Notes: generated by a model not told the origin, from the sequence alone. 64,000 bases of DNA from Arcuatula senhousia (GCA_963971305.1 OZ020307.1:57843702-57907701); one strand, 5' to 3'. Shown: positions 22,440 to 34,761, counted from the first letter of the stretch. Translations and numbers: made by a program.

Positions 22440-23040
22440 TGGCTTATGATGCACTGACAGAAGAATGGTTAAGGTCCATACCCAATTACTGACAACCATA
22501 ATGATATAGTAGGTGCACCTATTGATGCTAGGCACAATGCATGCTTCTGATACTGACTGTGGTCTATATTTTCTGCATGGATGACCACTTACAGAAGAAT
22601 GGTTAAAGTCAACTCCTCCTTACTTATAAGTGCCACATCAACCATAATGCATATGGTATTGAAGGTGCACCTAGTGAAGCTATGTACAATGCATGCTTCT
22701 GATGCTTGGTCTGACCTATATTTTCTGCATGGATGACCAATTTCAAAAACATGGTTAAAGTCCAATCTTCTTACTTTCAATAGTGCCACATCAACCATAT
22801 TGGTATTGTAGGTGCATCTAGTGATGCTAGCTTCTGATGCTGGCTGTGACCTGTATTATCTGCTTGGATGACCTATCAAAGAAGAATATTGAAAGTCCAT
22901 TCTTGCTTACTTACAAGTGCCACATCAACCAAATTGGTATTTTAGGTGCACCTAGGTATGCTTAGCAAGATGCTTCAGATACTGGGTGCTGCATGGATGA
23001 GCACTTAAAATTTTGAAAAGTTAATGTTTATTCCTGCTTA
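22440..23040 (+). repeat. ~138-bp satellite (S138), about five units
   Basis: Units share GATGACC.CTTACAGAAG, AAAGTC.A.TCCT.CTTACT, AAGTGCCACATCAACCATA and GGTGCACCTAGTGATGCTA. The same monomer appears in the F3 element at 38850-39440 and once at 45118-45235. A degenerate TTTTTTAGCTAACC stands just before, at about 22389. Confidence 0.65.
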
Positions 23041-23506
23041 GTGACAATAATATGATCTGAAATATAACATTTGTATTTGGACTGTTTAGATGTATTCATG
23101 TAAAACTAGATTTACTAAATTACTGATTAAATCTACATGCCTGCCATAATGATTTGCACTTTATATGATGTATCAGTATGCATATTACTGTCATCTGGCT
23201 GTTGACCTTTTACCTTTATCTATAAGATTCAAATGTGCTGTCAGAACCAAGGAAAGGTGTACCAGGTGTATTTCCCCAAAACTGTTATTGAAGTTATTGA
23301 AACCCCAATTAGGTCTAAAAAAACCCAAAATTTACATATATTACCAAATATATATACATGCATTGAAAATATCAAACACAGAAAACATGTTTGGTGTTTT
23401 GTTTACAATATATTTTTATTAAGTTCTTCCTTTAACATTTTAGCCACTAAATTATATATGTTTTATGAAGTCATAACAGGACCTATACTTTACTTGTTGT
23501 TTCTAG

Positions 23507-23745
23507 GACAAGCCTATCATACAGAATGATAGGATTAGTAGATGAATTCCTGACTGACGAGTATGAATGGTTAGCTACAGGAGAACCTTTATCCTTTACT
23601 CAGTTTGAGTTTACAAATAGATCTAGAGTCATCGGAGCATCAATGAATCCTATTGGATACTGGGTGAAAATAAAATATGACACTTCAACCTTTGATGTAA
23701 ACAGAATAGTACCTAAAGAAATTATGGCCTGTGAAAAACCAAATT
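23507..23745 (+). CDS. Exon: CTLD2, C-terminal half
   Basis: A 239-bp exon, phase 2 in, phase 1 out (donor AAT T|GTGAGT). Encodes YRMIGLVDEF, YEWLATGEPLSF and the end MACEKPN. The inner cysteine pair of a canonical CTLD is missing, and there is no EPN or WND motif, so this is a structural or protein-binding variant. Confidence 0.8.
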
Positions 23746-24603
23746 GTGAGTATTTCATTGATTCAAGTTATTAACACACACCTAAGATGATTGAGGAATT
23801 TTTAGGAAGCTCTACTAGAAATAGCTTCAGGACATAATGTGGAGTTATATATTAAATCAAATATCATTCAGGGAAGATAATTGGACAATGGTTTATTCTC
23901 CATAATCTTGTCAATAATGAAAAAAGGGTAAAACACCTGTTGGTTTCTGGTTTCAAAGTAATTTTAACCGAATAGTTTTAGAATTTGTCATTTTTGGCAG
24001 AATCAGTCGATCTTCATGACTTTTTTTGTGGTTTTTTGATTTTCATGATTTTCAATGAAACAAGCAGAGGTACCAATTGGACAACTAAATGTTGAAAGCC
24101 TGAAAGGGCAGTGACAAAAACAGTAAACACCATTGAGAACAGGACTAAAAAACCAGACAACATGTCAAACAAGGAAACTCAAACACTATTGAAAATCAAT
24201 TAACAACATAATAAACAACCCTAACTCTAGTCATAACAAGAGTGAATATCATACATTAGGGTACTTGTTAATCCTATATATTTGTGTCTGTATTATTTTT
24301 CAAAGATTTTCATTGCTTTGGGAGATAACGAAAATAAATACAGGGGCAATATTGTGTTTGCACATCATTCTTGATTTGTTTTAAATGCTTCATGTAACTT
24401 TGTTGAAAAAGTTGTTATTATAGACAGGGACAAATCAAGGACTTGATGTAAAGGGGGGTGAAATTACCAAAAAAAGAATTTTCAGACAGCTTGTTGAAAA
24501 AGGTATATTTTGTGCCATAATTTTATTTCACCCAATTTTACGAAAGGGACACTTCTTTCCTATTCCACCACTGATAAAACTATTATTTTGACCTTCTTTG
24601 CAG

Positions 24604-24792
24604 TATGTCATTCTGTACCAGTCATAGCAAATGCTATACCAGAACCGGCAGCATTATTTGGAGAAGAAGTTGGAACAGAATATATATATACATGTAACCC
24701 AGGCTATATTAGAGCGGGTACTGGCAATGCATTTATCAAATGTAGAGAGATTAATAGGAGGTCCCTTTGGGATCCTATCCCGTCCTGTGTTA
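24604..24792 (+). CDS. Exon: CCP/Sushi domain 2
   Basis: A 189-bp phase-1 exon, acceptor TTCTTTGCAG, donor GTT A|GTAAGT. Four cysteines (VCHSVPVIANA, YIYTCNPGY, IKCREIN, PSCV) and a Trp in SLWDPIPSC: a complete CCP module. Confidence 0.87.
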
Positions 24793-25174
24793 GTAAGTAT
24801 AGCACTACAGTAAGATAAGTCTAAACTGGTACCTGAAATAAATGAAACCCTTATCAACAAAATAAGCTTTCAGTCCCTGTTTTTACTCCTGCTTTGAACA
24901 AAAGGGGGTATACTGTTTTACCTGTTTAACGTCTCCTTAAGGTATTAATTGAGTTCTACAGTGGCTCTTTTTTCCCATGTCAGCCGGCCATCTACTTCCT
25001 GTTTTTCATGTTGCCTTAACAGTTTTAAGCATCAAAAAGGGGAAATGTTATCAACTTCTACTGAAGGGATTGATTTTAAATTTGGTACACAGCTTTAGTA
25101 TTGATTGATCAGTCAAGACACCATCCACTAATGATACCTGAGGATCTCATTATATGTACAAATAAACCTTGCAG

Positions 25175-25393
25175 GCTTGCTGGCGGAGAAATATGTCTCA
25201 ATTGCACCTGGTCCCACAGGAACACTCCTGGAAGACTTGACAAATATAGCATCCAATCAGATCTGTGCTTCTCATTGCTATGACAACAAGGAATGTGAGG
25301 CTTTCTACTTCCTGTCTGGGAACTGTCAACTCTATGATTACCAGTCAAACCAGAATGTCATACCAAGTGGAGGAGAAATATGGTCCACTAATA
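25175..25393 (+). CDS. Exon: PAN/Apple domain 2
   Basis: A 219-bp phase-1 exon. Core NQICASHCYDNKECEAFYF, then GNCQLYDY: PAN/Apple cysteine pattern. Acceptor CCTTGCAG, donor AAT A|GTAAGA. Confidence 0.82.
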
Positions 25394-25871
25394 GTAAGAA
25401 AAGTCACAGTGCACAACTTACAGATAAAAACATTTTTAATTTTACATTTTTCTTCAAAATTATCTGAAATTAGCAAGCTTAATGAGAGAAAAGTTACTTT
25501 AAATAAATTTGAAGTAAAAAATTACCCAGCTTCTTGAAAGTTTCAGGCTTCATGCATCATGGGTAGATCAGCTGTTTGCTTACTTAGACACTTGATTTGG
25601 TTAGAGAAATGTGTCTTCAACTTCTTAAACTGATTTATATATAAATTATTTCTCCTTTAGATATTCTCAGTACTTCCATGAGTTAAAGATTAAAGGAGTC
25701 TTTACATTTTAAGAACTTCAGTGTTGTATTTGTGAACTCTTCCTGACTGAGCTGTCAATTACAGAAAATATTACATCAATATTCTAAAAAAAAAAATAAA
25801 CATTATATATGTTTCTTGGAAACTACTACACAATAAGTTATTTATATAATATTTGCTTTACTATTTTTAAG

Positions 25872-26045
25872 TGTGTGATGACATCCCACATGTTCCACAC
25901 GCTGCTTTCACATCCACTGGTCGAAACTTTGGTGATACTGTCACATACAGATGTGAAGCAAACTACAGGATTGCCTATAACTCATCTGCTGTGCTTACCT
26001 GCAAAACTACTGGAAGATGGAGCCACCCACCACCTATCTGTATAA
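25872..26045 (+). CDS. Exon: CCP/Sushi domain 3
   Basis: A 174-bp phase-1 exon with CDDIPHVPHAAF, VTYRCEANYRI, LTCKTTGRWSHPPPICI: the four cysteines and Trp of a CCP domain at standard length. Confidence 0.9.
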   Translation, partial: CVMTSHMFHTLLSHPLVETLVILSHTDVKQTTGLPITHLLCLPAKLLEDGATHHLSV

Positions 26046-26162
26046 GTAAGTAAAAGAGAGTATTTGCACAGTCAACATTTTCTTTATAAACCCTGGTTAA
26101 CCCCTGTTTTTTTTTTCTGTCCGCAAGATATCTTTCATAACAGTCTTACCACTGTGACTCAT

Positions 26163-26840
26163 TTTTATGGCGCCTGCAACGTGTTGTAGAAGCGACATAT
26201 AGGGGTTACTTTGGCACTATCCGTTGTCTTGAGTCGTCCTGTGGCGTCACAAAAATTTCGGTCACAGTTTTCAGGGCAACTACATGCCACAGCCTCTTGA
26301 TATTTGGTATGTAGCTTCATCACATAGTACTATAAGGTGTAAAGCGATTCTATGCCAGAAAAATAACTACTTCCTGTTTGACGATTACTTAACGTTTTAT
26401 ATAAAATGGACATAGATGCCAAATTTTTGTCACAGTTTTCCAGGCAACTACATGCCACAGGCTCTTGATATTTGGTATGTAGCTTCATAGCATAGTACTA
26501 TAAGGTGTAAGGTGATTTTATGCCTGAAAATTAACTACTTCCTGTTTGACTTTAGTATCAGGTCCTATATCCCAAGTACTGAAATATGGTCTGTCACATA
26601 TCTTCTTCCTGTTGTCTTGCTTTGTTGTCCTGCATCAGTTACCTGCGGCGTCTCAAAAATTTTGTCACATCTTTCCTGGCAACTACATGTCACAGCTTCC
26701 TGATATTTGGCATGTACCTTAATTCTATATTACTAAATGGTGTAAAGTGATTTTATGCCTGTAATTCATCTTCTTCCTGTTTACCCAATAATTTTAAGAC
26801 GCAGGTGTCATACGTCTTCCATGAAAGACCACCATTTTAG
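26163..26840 (+). mobile_element. F5 hairpin-tipped element, copy 1
   Basis: Left tip ATGGCGCC-TGCAAC-GT-GTTGTA...GCGACAT at 26167-26198, then AGGGGTTACTTTGGCAC. About three ~160-bp monomers with CAACTACATGCCACAGCCTC and TTGATATTTGGTATGTAGC. Right tip hairpin GTCTTCC-AT-GAAAGAC at 26814-26829. It occupies most of the CCP3-PAN3 intron. Confidence 0.6.
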
Positions 26841-26960
26841 TTTACAAAAGGGATTAATTTTGAATTTTGTCACTTTGAATAAAAATAGCCAACACCATTC
26901 AACAGATTGAAGGGATTTTAAAGCAAATATATTTTCAAAATGTTCTTTTTTTTTCAACAG

Positions 26961-27206
26961 GAAGATTCACACGCCAACCTGGTGCGTTATATAAAGTAGG
27001 GCCACATTCCAAGCAGAAGATGTATGTACACGTGTTAACACCTGACGATTGTGAAGTGAGGTGTTTAGAGGAGACAAGATTTAGATGCATGTTTAGCGTC
27101 TGGCGAAAGACAATTTGTCATCTGTGGAAATGGCTGCCGCTTTCATATAGAGATCAATCATCTCATGAATTGTGGATAGATGACGCTGTGTCTTCTAGCC
27201 TTATGG
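26961..27206 (+). CDS. Exon: PAN/Apple domain 3
   Basis: A 246-bp phase-1 exon, acceptor TTTTCAACAG, donor ATG G|GTAAGA. Encodes TPDDCEVRCLEETRFRCMFS and TICHLW, a PAN/Apple pattern. The C-terminal part is Trp- and Ser-rich. Confidence 0.78.
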
Positions 27207-27787
27207 GTAAGAGTTAGTCCTGACGTACCAGACACCTCAAGTTTACCTTTGCATTTGAGCTAATTTTTTATCCAGTAACTTTCTAAATTTTTGCATTCAT
27301 TAATTATATGACCATTGAATCATGAATTAATCACAAATTATGGGGACCTTGAACAACAGTTTTAGTATTATTCCACATAAGGATCAGGCAGGGGTTGACA
27401 CATTGATATATAATTTCCAATTTTAGATTTTTGGGTACAGATTGATGCATCGTCTTACCACAACAACAATCTCAATGCAGTTTTTACATTTAGAAATATA
27501 GTTGGTGCCTTGATATAATTTGACTGGTTATATAGGGAAAAATTATGGCTGGAAATTTTCCCATGCTTTTCACTGAACAATGTAACTAAACATTGACTGG
27601 TTATATCTCCTAAACCCAAGATTGACATTAAAATTTATTGGTGGAAACAAAGTGTAATGGGGTTGATTTACCTGAAAAAAAATTTGGTGTTTTTGTTATT
27701 GATGTGACACCCTTTTAATGGAATCTGCCTGATTCTTAGAAAAAGTAGTACTTAATTTTTGTTAGAAATAGTTATTTCTGATTTAAG

Positions 27788-27830
27788 GTGCTGATATTTA
27801 CCTTCTTGAAAAGAAGCTGAAAGACGGTTC
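27788..27830 (+). pseudogene. Ghost copy of the next exon's acceptor and first ~40 bp
   Basis: AAG|GTGCTGATATTT..CTTGAAAAG.AAGCTGA mirrors the true exon start CAG|ATGCTGATATTG..TTTGAAAAGAAAGCTGA 74 bp downstream. Use of the ghost acceptor would shift the reading frame (74 is not a multiple of 3), so it is probably silent. Confidence 0.65.
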
Positions 27831-27861
27831 TGAATGTCAATGGTATAATTTCTTGTTTCAG

Positions 27862-28095
27862 ATGCTGATATTGATCTTTTTGAAAAGAAAGCTGACACAA
27901 GGGTTTTGGCCAGTGGTAACCAGTACACCAATGTGTCTTATGAGATGTGTGCTCAGGAATGTGGATACAACATTACTAACTGTACCATGTTTGATTATAA
28001 TACCCTGATCCAGCTCTGTACCATTTACAATGACAATCCCACTGGTGTTACCTACGAGACAAACATAGAATACAGGCTGTATACTAAAAGAAATG
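27862..28095 (+). CDS. Exon: PAN/Apple domain 4
   Basis: A 234-bp phase-1 exon, acceptor CTTGTTTCAG, donor AAT G|GTAAGG. Core SYEMCAQECGYNITNCTMFD, then QLCTIY: PAN/Apple. Two N-glycosylation sequons (NVS, NIT) are visible. It follows PAN3 directly, giving a PAN pair. Confidence 0.8.
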
Positions 28096-28488
28096 GTAAG
28101 GTCTTTAAATGTTATGATTTGAATCTGGAATTATGTAACAGTTCGATTCGGTTGTAGAGTAACAGTTAACTGTTTCATCCATATGTCACATTTTGTTGAC
28201 AAATATTAAGCAAAACACGAGTGCAAGCAGTCAAAATTGATAAATGTGTAAAATGTATACTATAAGTTAATTATATTTCATGGCCCATCTACCAAAGGAA
28301 GGGGCATATAGTGTTTGGGTCTGTTCATCCATCAGTCCCAAATATTGCAAGATGGGGCATTATGTCTCTCTTAGTGCTTTTCTTCTTCATGTTTACCGGA
28401 TTTGTCATTGCCCTTTTGGACTTTTGACACTCGAATGCAACATTTGTGACTCTTTGCTTACTCCATACATATTCTTGTTAATTTTTAG

Positions 28489-28683
28489 TATGTGCTCCAC
28501 CTCCGATTGTTACCGGTATTTCATTTGAACAAATTGTCAAGCAAAGTTCGACAGTAGATTACATAGGTGATGTTTTACAAGCTCATTGTGATGTGTTTGG
28601 TGAAGAGCTGGTAGCTGGGCATTCAGGCAGGATTGAATGTGTAGCCTCTGGTAAATGGACACCCAGGCACCCATCTTGTAAAA
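28489..28683 (+). CDS. Exon: CCP/Sushi domain 4
   Basis: A 195-bp phase-1 exon: VCAPPPIVTGISF, LQAHCDVFG, IECVASGKWTPRHPSCK. Four cysteines and Trp of a CCP. Donor AAA A|GTAAGT. Confidence 0.87.
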
Positions 28684-28841
28684 GTAAGTATTAGATATTT
28701 CTTAGCCCTTTAAATTAAAGGCAAAGGGGGGCCAACCTATGGAACCTTCCCTCTGGATCACTAGCAACATTTTCAAGATTGATAGATGAGGACTTCAGTA
28801 GAACATTAAAGTTTGCAGGTACATTTTCCTTTATCTGGTAG

Positions 28842-29098
28842 TTTTATGTTGCCTGCAACTTGTTGCAGTAGAGACATATAGGGGTTACTTTGGCACCATC
28901 TGTCGTCTTGCGTCATTGTCCTGCAACGTCACAAAAATTTTCCTCAAGTAACAACCTATTGATATTTGGTATGTAGCTTCCTCCTATGGTAATATATGGT
29001 GTTAAGCGATTTTATGCCCATAGCTCATCTACTTCCTGTTTACCAAATATTTAAAGACGGGGGTGGCATACGTCTTTCATGGGAGAACACCATTCTAG
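28842..29098 (+). mobile_element. F5 hairpin-tipped element, one-monomer copy
   Basis: Left tip ATGTTGCC-TGCAAC-TT-GTTGCA..GACAT, followed by AGGGGTTACTTTGGCACCAT. One body monomer (ATTTGGTATGTAGCTTCCTC). Right tip GTGGCATACGTCTTTCATGG. Related pieces lie at 47890-48118, 51558-51600 (left tip) and 55887-56100. Confidence 0.6.
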
Positions 29099-29286
29099 TA
29101 AAAGAATAATTGTTTGTTTAATACCAATTTACATGGTTGCATTAGACACATATTTTGTTTGCATCTTCAGCATGACTCCCATAATGTTAAATTCAGGTGT
29201 TACTCATCTTTATGTTTACTGAAATACAGTCATTTTTCATTTAACCAGATTTTTGTGAGTTTGATTTTTAATTTTTTTCATTTCAG

Positions 29287-29446
29287 ATCTATGTGAACCA
29301 GGCTGGTTTATGTTTAACTATACTTGTTATCAACTGATTGAAACACCAAAGGCATTCTGGGATGCTTTTTCACACTGTCATTCTCTGGATGCTGGTCTGA
29401 TAAATGTTTATACTCAAACTGAGTTTAACTACATCAGAGATATTTG
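29287..29446 (+). CDS. Exon: CTLD3, N-terminal half
   Basis: A 160-bp exon, phase 1 in, phase 2 out (donor ATT TG|GTAAGT). LCEPGWFMFNYTCYQL, WDAFSHCHSLDAGLINVYT: CPxGW-type opening, the conserved helix and first core Cys. Confidence 0.87.
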
Positions 29447-29519
29447 GTAAGTAAGGAGATTTGTAAACTTAACACTAAATAAGTCACTAGATTACTATCA
29501 ATTGTTATATATTCCCACA

Positions 29520-29912
29520 CATTCATGACATTGTATTGGAGGCATATTGATTTTGTCTGCCCATCACGAGAGATGCGGGGTCGTCAGGCGATAATGCGGA
29601 AAACCTGACCGCTAACCATAGTGGTGCACCGTGTTGGGAAAAATGTCTCGTTCCTCGCACGTTAAAGAACCCTGCTGCAGATTTCGGTAAGAGTAGGATC
29701 CCCATGCAGGAGGCTAAATTTCCCGTCCCTACCCATCACTCCTTTTTCCAGTGGCAGTCAAAACTCTCCTTCCCGATTGGCCTTGTGTCCCCATTTCCTC
29801 CACTTCATCATCATTTCATGTTCATTGTATCACCACTTTCATGTTCATCTCCCGGATATAGCCGAAATCGTGCTGCTTGGGAGTTAAGCAATAACTAACT
29901 AACTAACTAACA
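29520..29912 (+). mobile_element. SINE-like remnant with (TAAC)n tail
   Basis: A GC-richer block (GCACGTTAAAGAACCCTGCT at about 29656) ends in AACTAACTAACTAACTAAC. A tetranucleotide tail after a compact non-coding body suggests a SINE or truncated LINE 3' end. No A and B boxes identified with confidence. The minus-strand open frame here is incidental. Confidence 0.4.
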
Positions 29913-30034
29913 AAGTTATTCCATTCACCTCAACTTTTTAACTTAACAGAATTTAACAAAATCAAGCAGTAAGAAAAAATACAATATTATCCTGATCTTT
30001 GACAAATATTAAAGGACTTGTGTTTATATTGCAG

Positions 30035-30243
30035 GAATTACACCACGTCAACAGCCTCGGACGTTTGGATTGGTCTGTACACAGATAAAACTTGGCAATG
30101 GACAGAACGCTTGGGCGGAGATCTAAATATAGCATCACCAGCCCTCCCTAACCTCGCCATGGTGCTATCGTTATCATCACTTAATATGACAAGTGTTGGT
30201 GTTGATAGTTTATATCCATTTGCATGTGAAAAGGCAGCACCAA
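30035..30243 (+). CDS. Exon: CTLD3, C-terminal half
   Basis: A 209-bp exon, phase 2 in, phase 1 out (donor CCA A|GTGAGT). SDVWIGLYTDKTWQWTE holds the WIGL hallmark; the domain ends YPFACEKAAP. The position of the inner cysteine is occupied by NLAMVL, so the inner disulfide and the usual calcium site are absent. Confidence 0.87.
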
Positions 30244-30277
30244 GTGAGTACATGTGTAATTGTTTTAAATTAGTTTT

Positions 30278-30345
30278 TGTCTCACCTGCAAGGAATATAG
30301 TTCTGGAAGACAAGACATAGGTATTACTTTCCAGCAGCAGCAGTC
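30278..30345 (+). mobile_element. F3 left-end fragment
   Basis: TGTCTCACCTGC..AAGACATAGG and TATTACTTTCCAGCAGC match the left end of the F3 elements at 31662 and 44103. The body and right tip are gone. Confidence 0.5.
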
Positions 30346-31192
30346 TGCATCAAAAACTTTTTCAACAACTAGTCCGACAACAAGTTTTAAAGGTTTTTCC
30401 TTAAGCTATATAAAATCTTGGCTATTTTTCACTAGTCCGAACAAATTTTTACTAGTCTGGGGCATCGGACAAGCACAAGCAGTTGTGAAATGAGTGAGCA
30501 TGACACAAACTTCTGTAATCAAAACCAAAGCAACCAAGCAGCCATTGACTCTTTTATAAGCCAGCTGTCACAAATTGAAAATCTTCTTTACAAAATAGTG
30601 AATGGCGAGCAGTGGACAGGTGGGCAGAGGGACAAAATTTCAAATTACCGGTAGTGTTCTTATCAATTACTATCATAGCCTCTGAATATTTGTCATTTTT
30701 ATGGGATCCTATTTTGTTGACTTTGGTTTAAGATCTGTCCCTTACCTACTTTCTCTGAAAACAAACCCCTTTTCTTTGCCCCATTTGTAACATTAGATAA
30801 ATAGAAGTTTCAATCTGAACATAAACTTGTATTTCTATACCAGTCGCAGATAAAGAAATTCTTAAAAAGGAGGCCTGTCATTGTTAAAAAACTTCAGGGA
30901 CCACTTATTTCATAAAGGTCTTTTAGCAGATTTTTATTTAGGGCAGCAAACATATTTCTTGTTACATATGATCAGTGCAAGGCTATTGAAAAACGCAAAG
31001 CAGCCTACCTGTTTATGATACAATATAAGCAAGCAAACACCTCTGTCTTGAGACGTTTAGAAGCATTGCTGTTGTGCACAAGACATAGGAAATAATGACA
31101 TATGGAATAAGTGTATGCAACACAGCAAAGTCTAGAGACTTTGATGTTCATTTTATATTTTGTTAAAATTGGACATCCTTGACCTAATTAAA

Positions 31193-31405
31193 TACTGTGG
31201 ATTTATTATTTTTCGTAGGGTATCCATTTTTTGTGTTTTTTATGGGAGGCTATGATCTACGAAATTTTATATCCCAAGAACAGGAAATTTGACATTGATT
31301 TGTATGCTGCAGACTTTATAACCACAAATTAAAGATTCCACGAAATGTTACTTTTTTTATCAAACCATGAAAAATGGTACCCACGAAAATAAATGAGTTC
31401 ACAGT
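31193..31405. mobile_element. M-family palindromic MITE, copy 2
   Basis: Left TACTGTGGATTTATTATTTT, right CCCACGAAAATAAATGAG..CACAGTC. About 213 bp. Ends 22 bp before the CTLD4 exon, so its right tip abuts the acceptor pyrimidine tract. Confidence 0.6.
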
Positions 31406-31427
31406 CTGTCTTTGTTTTTATTTCCAG

Positions 31428-31590
31428 AGCTCTCCTGTCCAGCAGGGTGGAGTAAGTTCAAAGAAAAATGTTACCAAGTTCAGGCCACAGAAGGAGACTA
31501 TGCCACAGCCAAATCGACTTGTTATGGGATGGGGGCCACCTTGGCATCAGTCAACGACTTCCAAGAAAGAGATGTTCTTGCTCAACTTGC
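31428..31590 (+). CDS. Exon: CTLD4, N-terminal half
   Basis: A 163-bp exon, phase 1 in, phase 2 out (donor CTT GC|GTATGT). LSCPAGWSKFKEKCYQV, TAKSTCYGMGATLASV: textbook CTLD opening with CPxGW and the GATLASV strand. Confidence 0.9.
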
Positions 31591-31661
31591 GTATGTAACC
31601 ATGTTTGTTGGAAAGGTTTAACCTTTTCTTGCATACTCAAACTCTACAGTAACCTGCTATA

Positions 31662-31891
31662 GTTTTTGTCTCGCCTGCAACAAATAGTCGGGGAAGGCAA
31701 GACATAGGTATTACTTTCCGGCGGCGTAAAATTTTTTGAAAGACTTTTATGGACAATGAATTGTTTGTAAAGTATAATAGGTAGGCATCTTATATTAGGT
31801 ATACAGACACTTTTTGTATTTATATCAAGAAATGAAAGCTAAGGTGATGTTGCTGGCAGGCGAGAAATACTTTTAGTGGCCACACTTGTCT
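31662..31891 (+). mobile_element. F3 hairpin-tipped element, minimal copy
   Basis: Left TGTCTCGCCTGC...GGCGAGACA, then CATAGGTATTACTTTCCGGC. A single body monomer. Right end GGCGAGAAATACTTTTAGTG with the palindrome GTGGCCAC and CTTGTC. The shortest complete example of the family (~230 bp). Confidence 0.72.
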
Positions 31892-33462
31892 ATTCAAGCA
31901 CCTGCTGGTCTGTGTTTTGTACTGTGCTGTATAGAAAATCTAAAATTTACAGACTGTATAGCTGGTGATTTTACAAGAACCATTTGGTGATTTTTAATCA
32001 AAAGTCTTTAAGGATAGTCATTCTTCATGTTTTAGAATTTCAGTCTGATTTTTGAACTCCTCTAGACTATAGCTTTAACTTGAAATATTGAAGAATCTTT
32101 TTGTACACTGGCCACTAGTTTTTATTATTTTTTTCCTGATAGCTCGACTCTATAAAATAAAGCCAACTGTATACAGTTTCTTGAAATTTTTCTACAACTT
32201 CAGGTTTTTAAGGCCAAAAACGTCACAATGTTAAAGTTAGGTAAAATCTTTAGGAGTCTAATTTCCTGCCAAATTTATGACAACATATCTCAGAAACAAG
32301 CACAAGGATCTATAGTTTTCTTTTCCACGAATTTCATTATGAAAATTTATCTATTTGCATTAGGATATGAGAAACAAAACCATCATTTATACATGTGACG
32401 GACTGGCATTACAAAGCTGGAGATTTTGATTTTATTTAGCTGGAGATTGGACAAAAATGCGGGAGATTTTCAATGCTCTTTAAAATTACTTTACCAATGT
32501 TAATTGGATGCATAAGCGTGTGCTATTTTACCTAGCTTCAATAATTAGTGTCCAACTGTTTATACAATTATCAGGTCAATCATAATTTTTTAAATGACTG
32601 AACAATCAAAGTTTTGAAAAAAGCAGGAGATTCCACTAAAAGTTGGGAGGACAGAAGATTGGTTAAAAAGTCAGGAGATTTTGTCTCCCGGCGGGACAAT
32701 CACATGTATGATCATTTAATTTTATCTCCTTCTTTCATGTCACAGTCATGATGGTGAAATGGTTGTGATGAAGTGGGGAAAAATATAATGGATTTTTTTA
32801 CTTACCAGGTTTAAAAGAGACATAATAATTAAATACGGGTTCATGTATTATTATACAATTAATGACTTTGATATTAGTCGCTATCATGATTTATCAATCT
32901 GAAGAAATGTTATAGTCACCGTAGGTGAGGTGAATATAGATTTCTGAGATTACATGAATCAAATCTGATGAAATATAGTATTATCAACATCATTTGTATT
33001 TTTATCAAAATCAACCAACATTAAATATCTTCACAATTCCAAAAACATCCAACATTTTAGTTCTTATACTAATAACAACAGCAGTAGATTTGCAACTGCA
33101 TTTAAGATAAATAGATATGTTAAAAAATGAAATAAAAACAAAAATAGAGAATTAAAATAAAAATAGTGAGGGAAAAATGCATACAGTAGTTTTACTTTCT
33201 ATTTTTAGACTAAAACCATGCGTTATCAAATTCCACATGACCGCTGTTCTTCTTTTGTTTTCTGTGTTTAGACTAAAACCATGCACTATCTATCCATTTC
33301 CGCATGACCGCCGTTCTATTTTTAGCTTGTAACTGTCCAACGTTGAGAACTAACATGAACCCAAAGTACTTTGCAGGCCAATCATAAAACAATAAAATTC
33401 TAATCATGTTATAAAATGGGATCCACTTTAAGCAAATTTATTATAAAGATAATTATTTTTAG
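31892..33462. other. Intron remainder, nothing recognised
   Basis: AT-rich intron between the two halves of CTLD4. There is an imperfect direct repeat at about 33210-33310 (ACTAAAACCATGC..TATC, CATGACCGC.GTTCT). No gene, RNA or bounded element seen. Confidence 0.4.
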
Positions 33463-33695
33463 AAATATCACTGGTGGTAAAGACACTTATGTAGGCCTAG
33501 AAATGCCGTCAGGGGACCATTACAAGTGGGATGATGGAAGCATACCAAGGTTTACTTTCCTCAATACCTACGAGGGACTGTACACTACTGACAGATGTGG
33601 AATTATTTTAATGGATGACACTTATAATGTAGCAATAACCTTTGATACACTGGCTTGTACTGCCATCAGACCATTTATTTGCCAGGCATTTATAG
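33463..33695 (+). CDS. Exon: CTLD4, C-terminal half
   Basis: A 233-bp exon, phase 2 in, phase 1 out (donor ATA G|GTGAGA). DTYVGLEMPSG, YKWDDGS, DRCGIILMDD, LACTAIRPFICQ: all inner and outer cysteines are kept. It is one of the most canonical CTLDs here, though without EPN or WND. Confidence 0.9.
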
Positions 33696-33959
33696 GTGAG
33701 ATTATTGCACAGTTTTGATTTGAAAATAAACAGATTGAATGAAACATTATCGATTATTTTACCTTACTTTGAGCATGCTAAATAAAATGGTGTAAAATTT
33801 ATGAAAATAATACTTGAAGTCTTTAAAATATTGTCGTTCAGTAGCGCACTTATTTCTATAATTCTATTATAAATAAATCAAATTAGATTTTTGATGTAAA
33901 ATGAAAAAAAAAATTGTGATGTGTTTTTTCTAAATCATAATTTGATACTTTTTTGACAG

Positions 33960-34091
33960 ATCAAGTTGGAATTGCAGATGATTTCTCTAACCTTCCCTGT
34001 TCTACTGACAGTTTTTGTTCCAATCCTGATTTGGCATGTTTAGGAGGTGTCAATGGAAGTTCAGTGCTGCCACCTAGGTGTAGTGGAAAAG
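33960..34091 (+). CDS. Exon: small four-cysteine module
   Basis: A 132-bp phase-1 exon, 44 residues: LPCSTDSFCSNPDLACLGG and PPRCSGK. The spacing resembles a shortened EB/EGF-like module but does not fit a full one. Acceptor TTTTTTGACAG, donor AAA G|GTCAGT. Confidence 0.72.
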
Positions 34092-34761
34092 GTCAGTAGA
34101 ATTGGTCCAAAAATAGTTTGGTGTCAAACGCAATGTGATGCATAAGCAAGTTTTTAGGTCACTTTGGCTTGGTTATGAATCCTGTGTTGTACTGAAATGT
34201 ATTTATTACAGAATTCTTAGGTTTATTAGACTACTTGATCTTTAGCATGTAGTTTAATCGTTAATTTTAAATGTGGTGTAAAGCAGTTTTAACTCCTACT
34301 GTTTTACCTCTTGTTTTTTTCCTCACCTGTATGTGATGAGGTTTGTCAGTTACCTGCCCAAGGTCAGTGGTTTCCTCCGGGTACTTTGGTTTCCTCCACC
34401 ATTAAAACTGACCGCCCTATGTGGTGCATCCAAAAGGGTGTTAAATCCTAACACACACACATACACACGCGCCTCTTGTTTATTAAATGCTATTTCCCCC
34501 ACTAGATGTATTGGCTAATGTGACAATAAAGACTCTGTGACCTCACCCACTAGCAATAAGGACTCTCTAACCTATATTTTACCCATGAATAATTTTGATT
34601 AATTTCTTGGTAAATGTCCATATCCCAGGTAGAAGTAATACATGTATGTTCAAGGTCAATGATATTTGAAGAACAGGAGGGCCATCCCTGGCTCATAGAC
34701 ACATTTTCTAGTTTCTAGTTAAATTTGCTTATTTAATCCAAATTTATGAATGAATTTTCAG

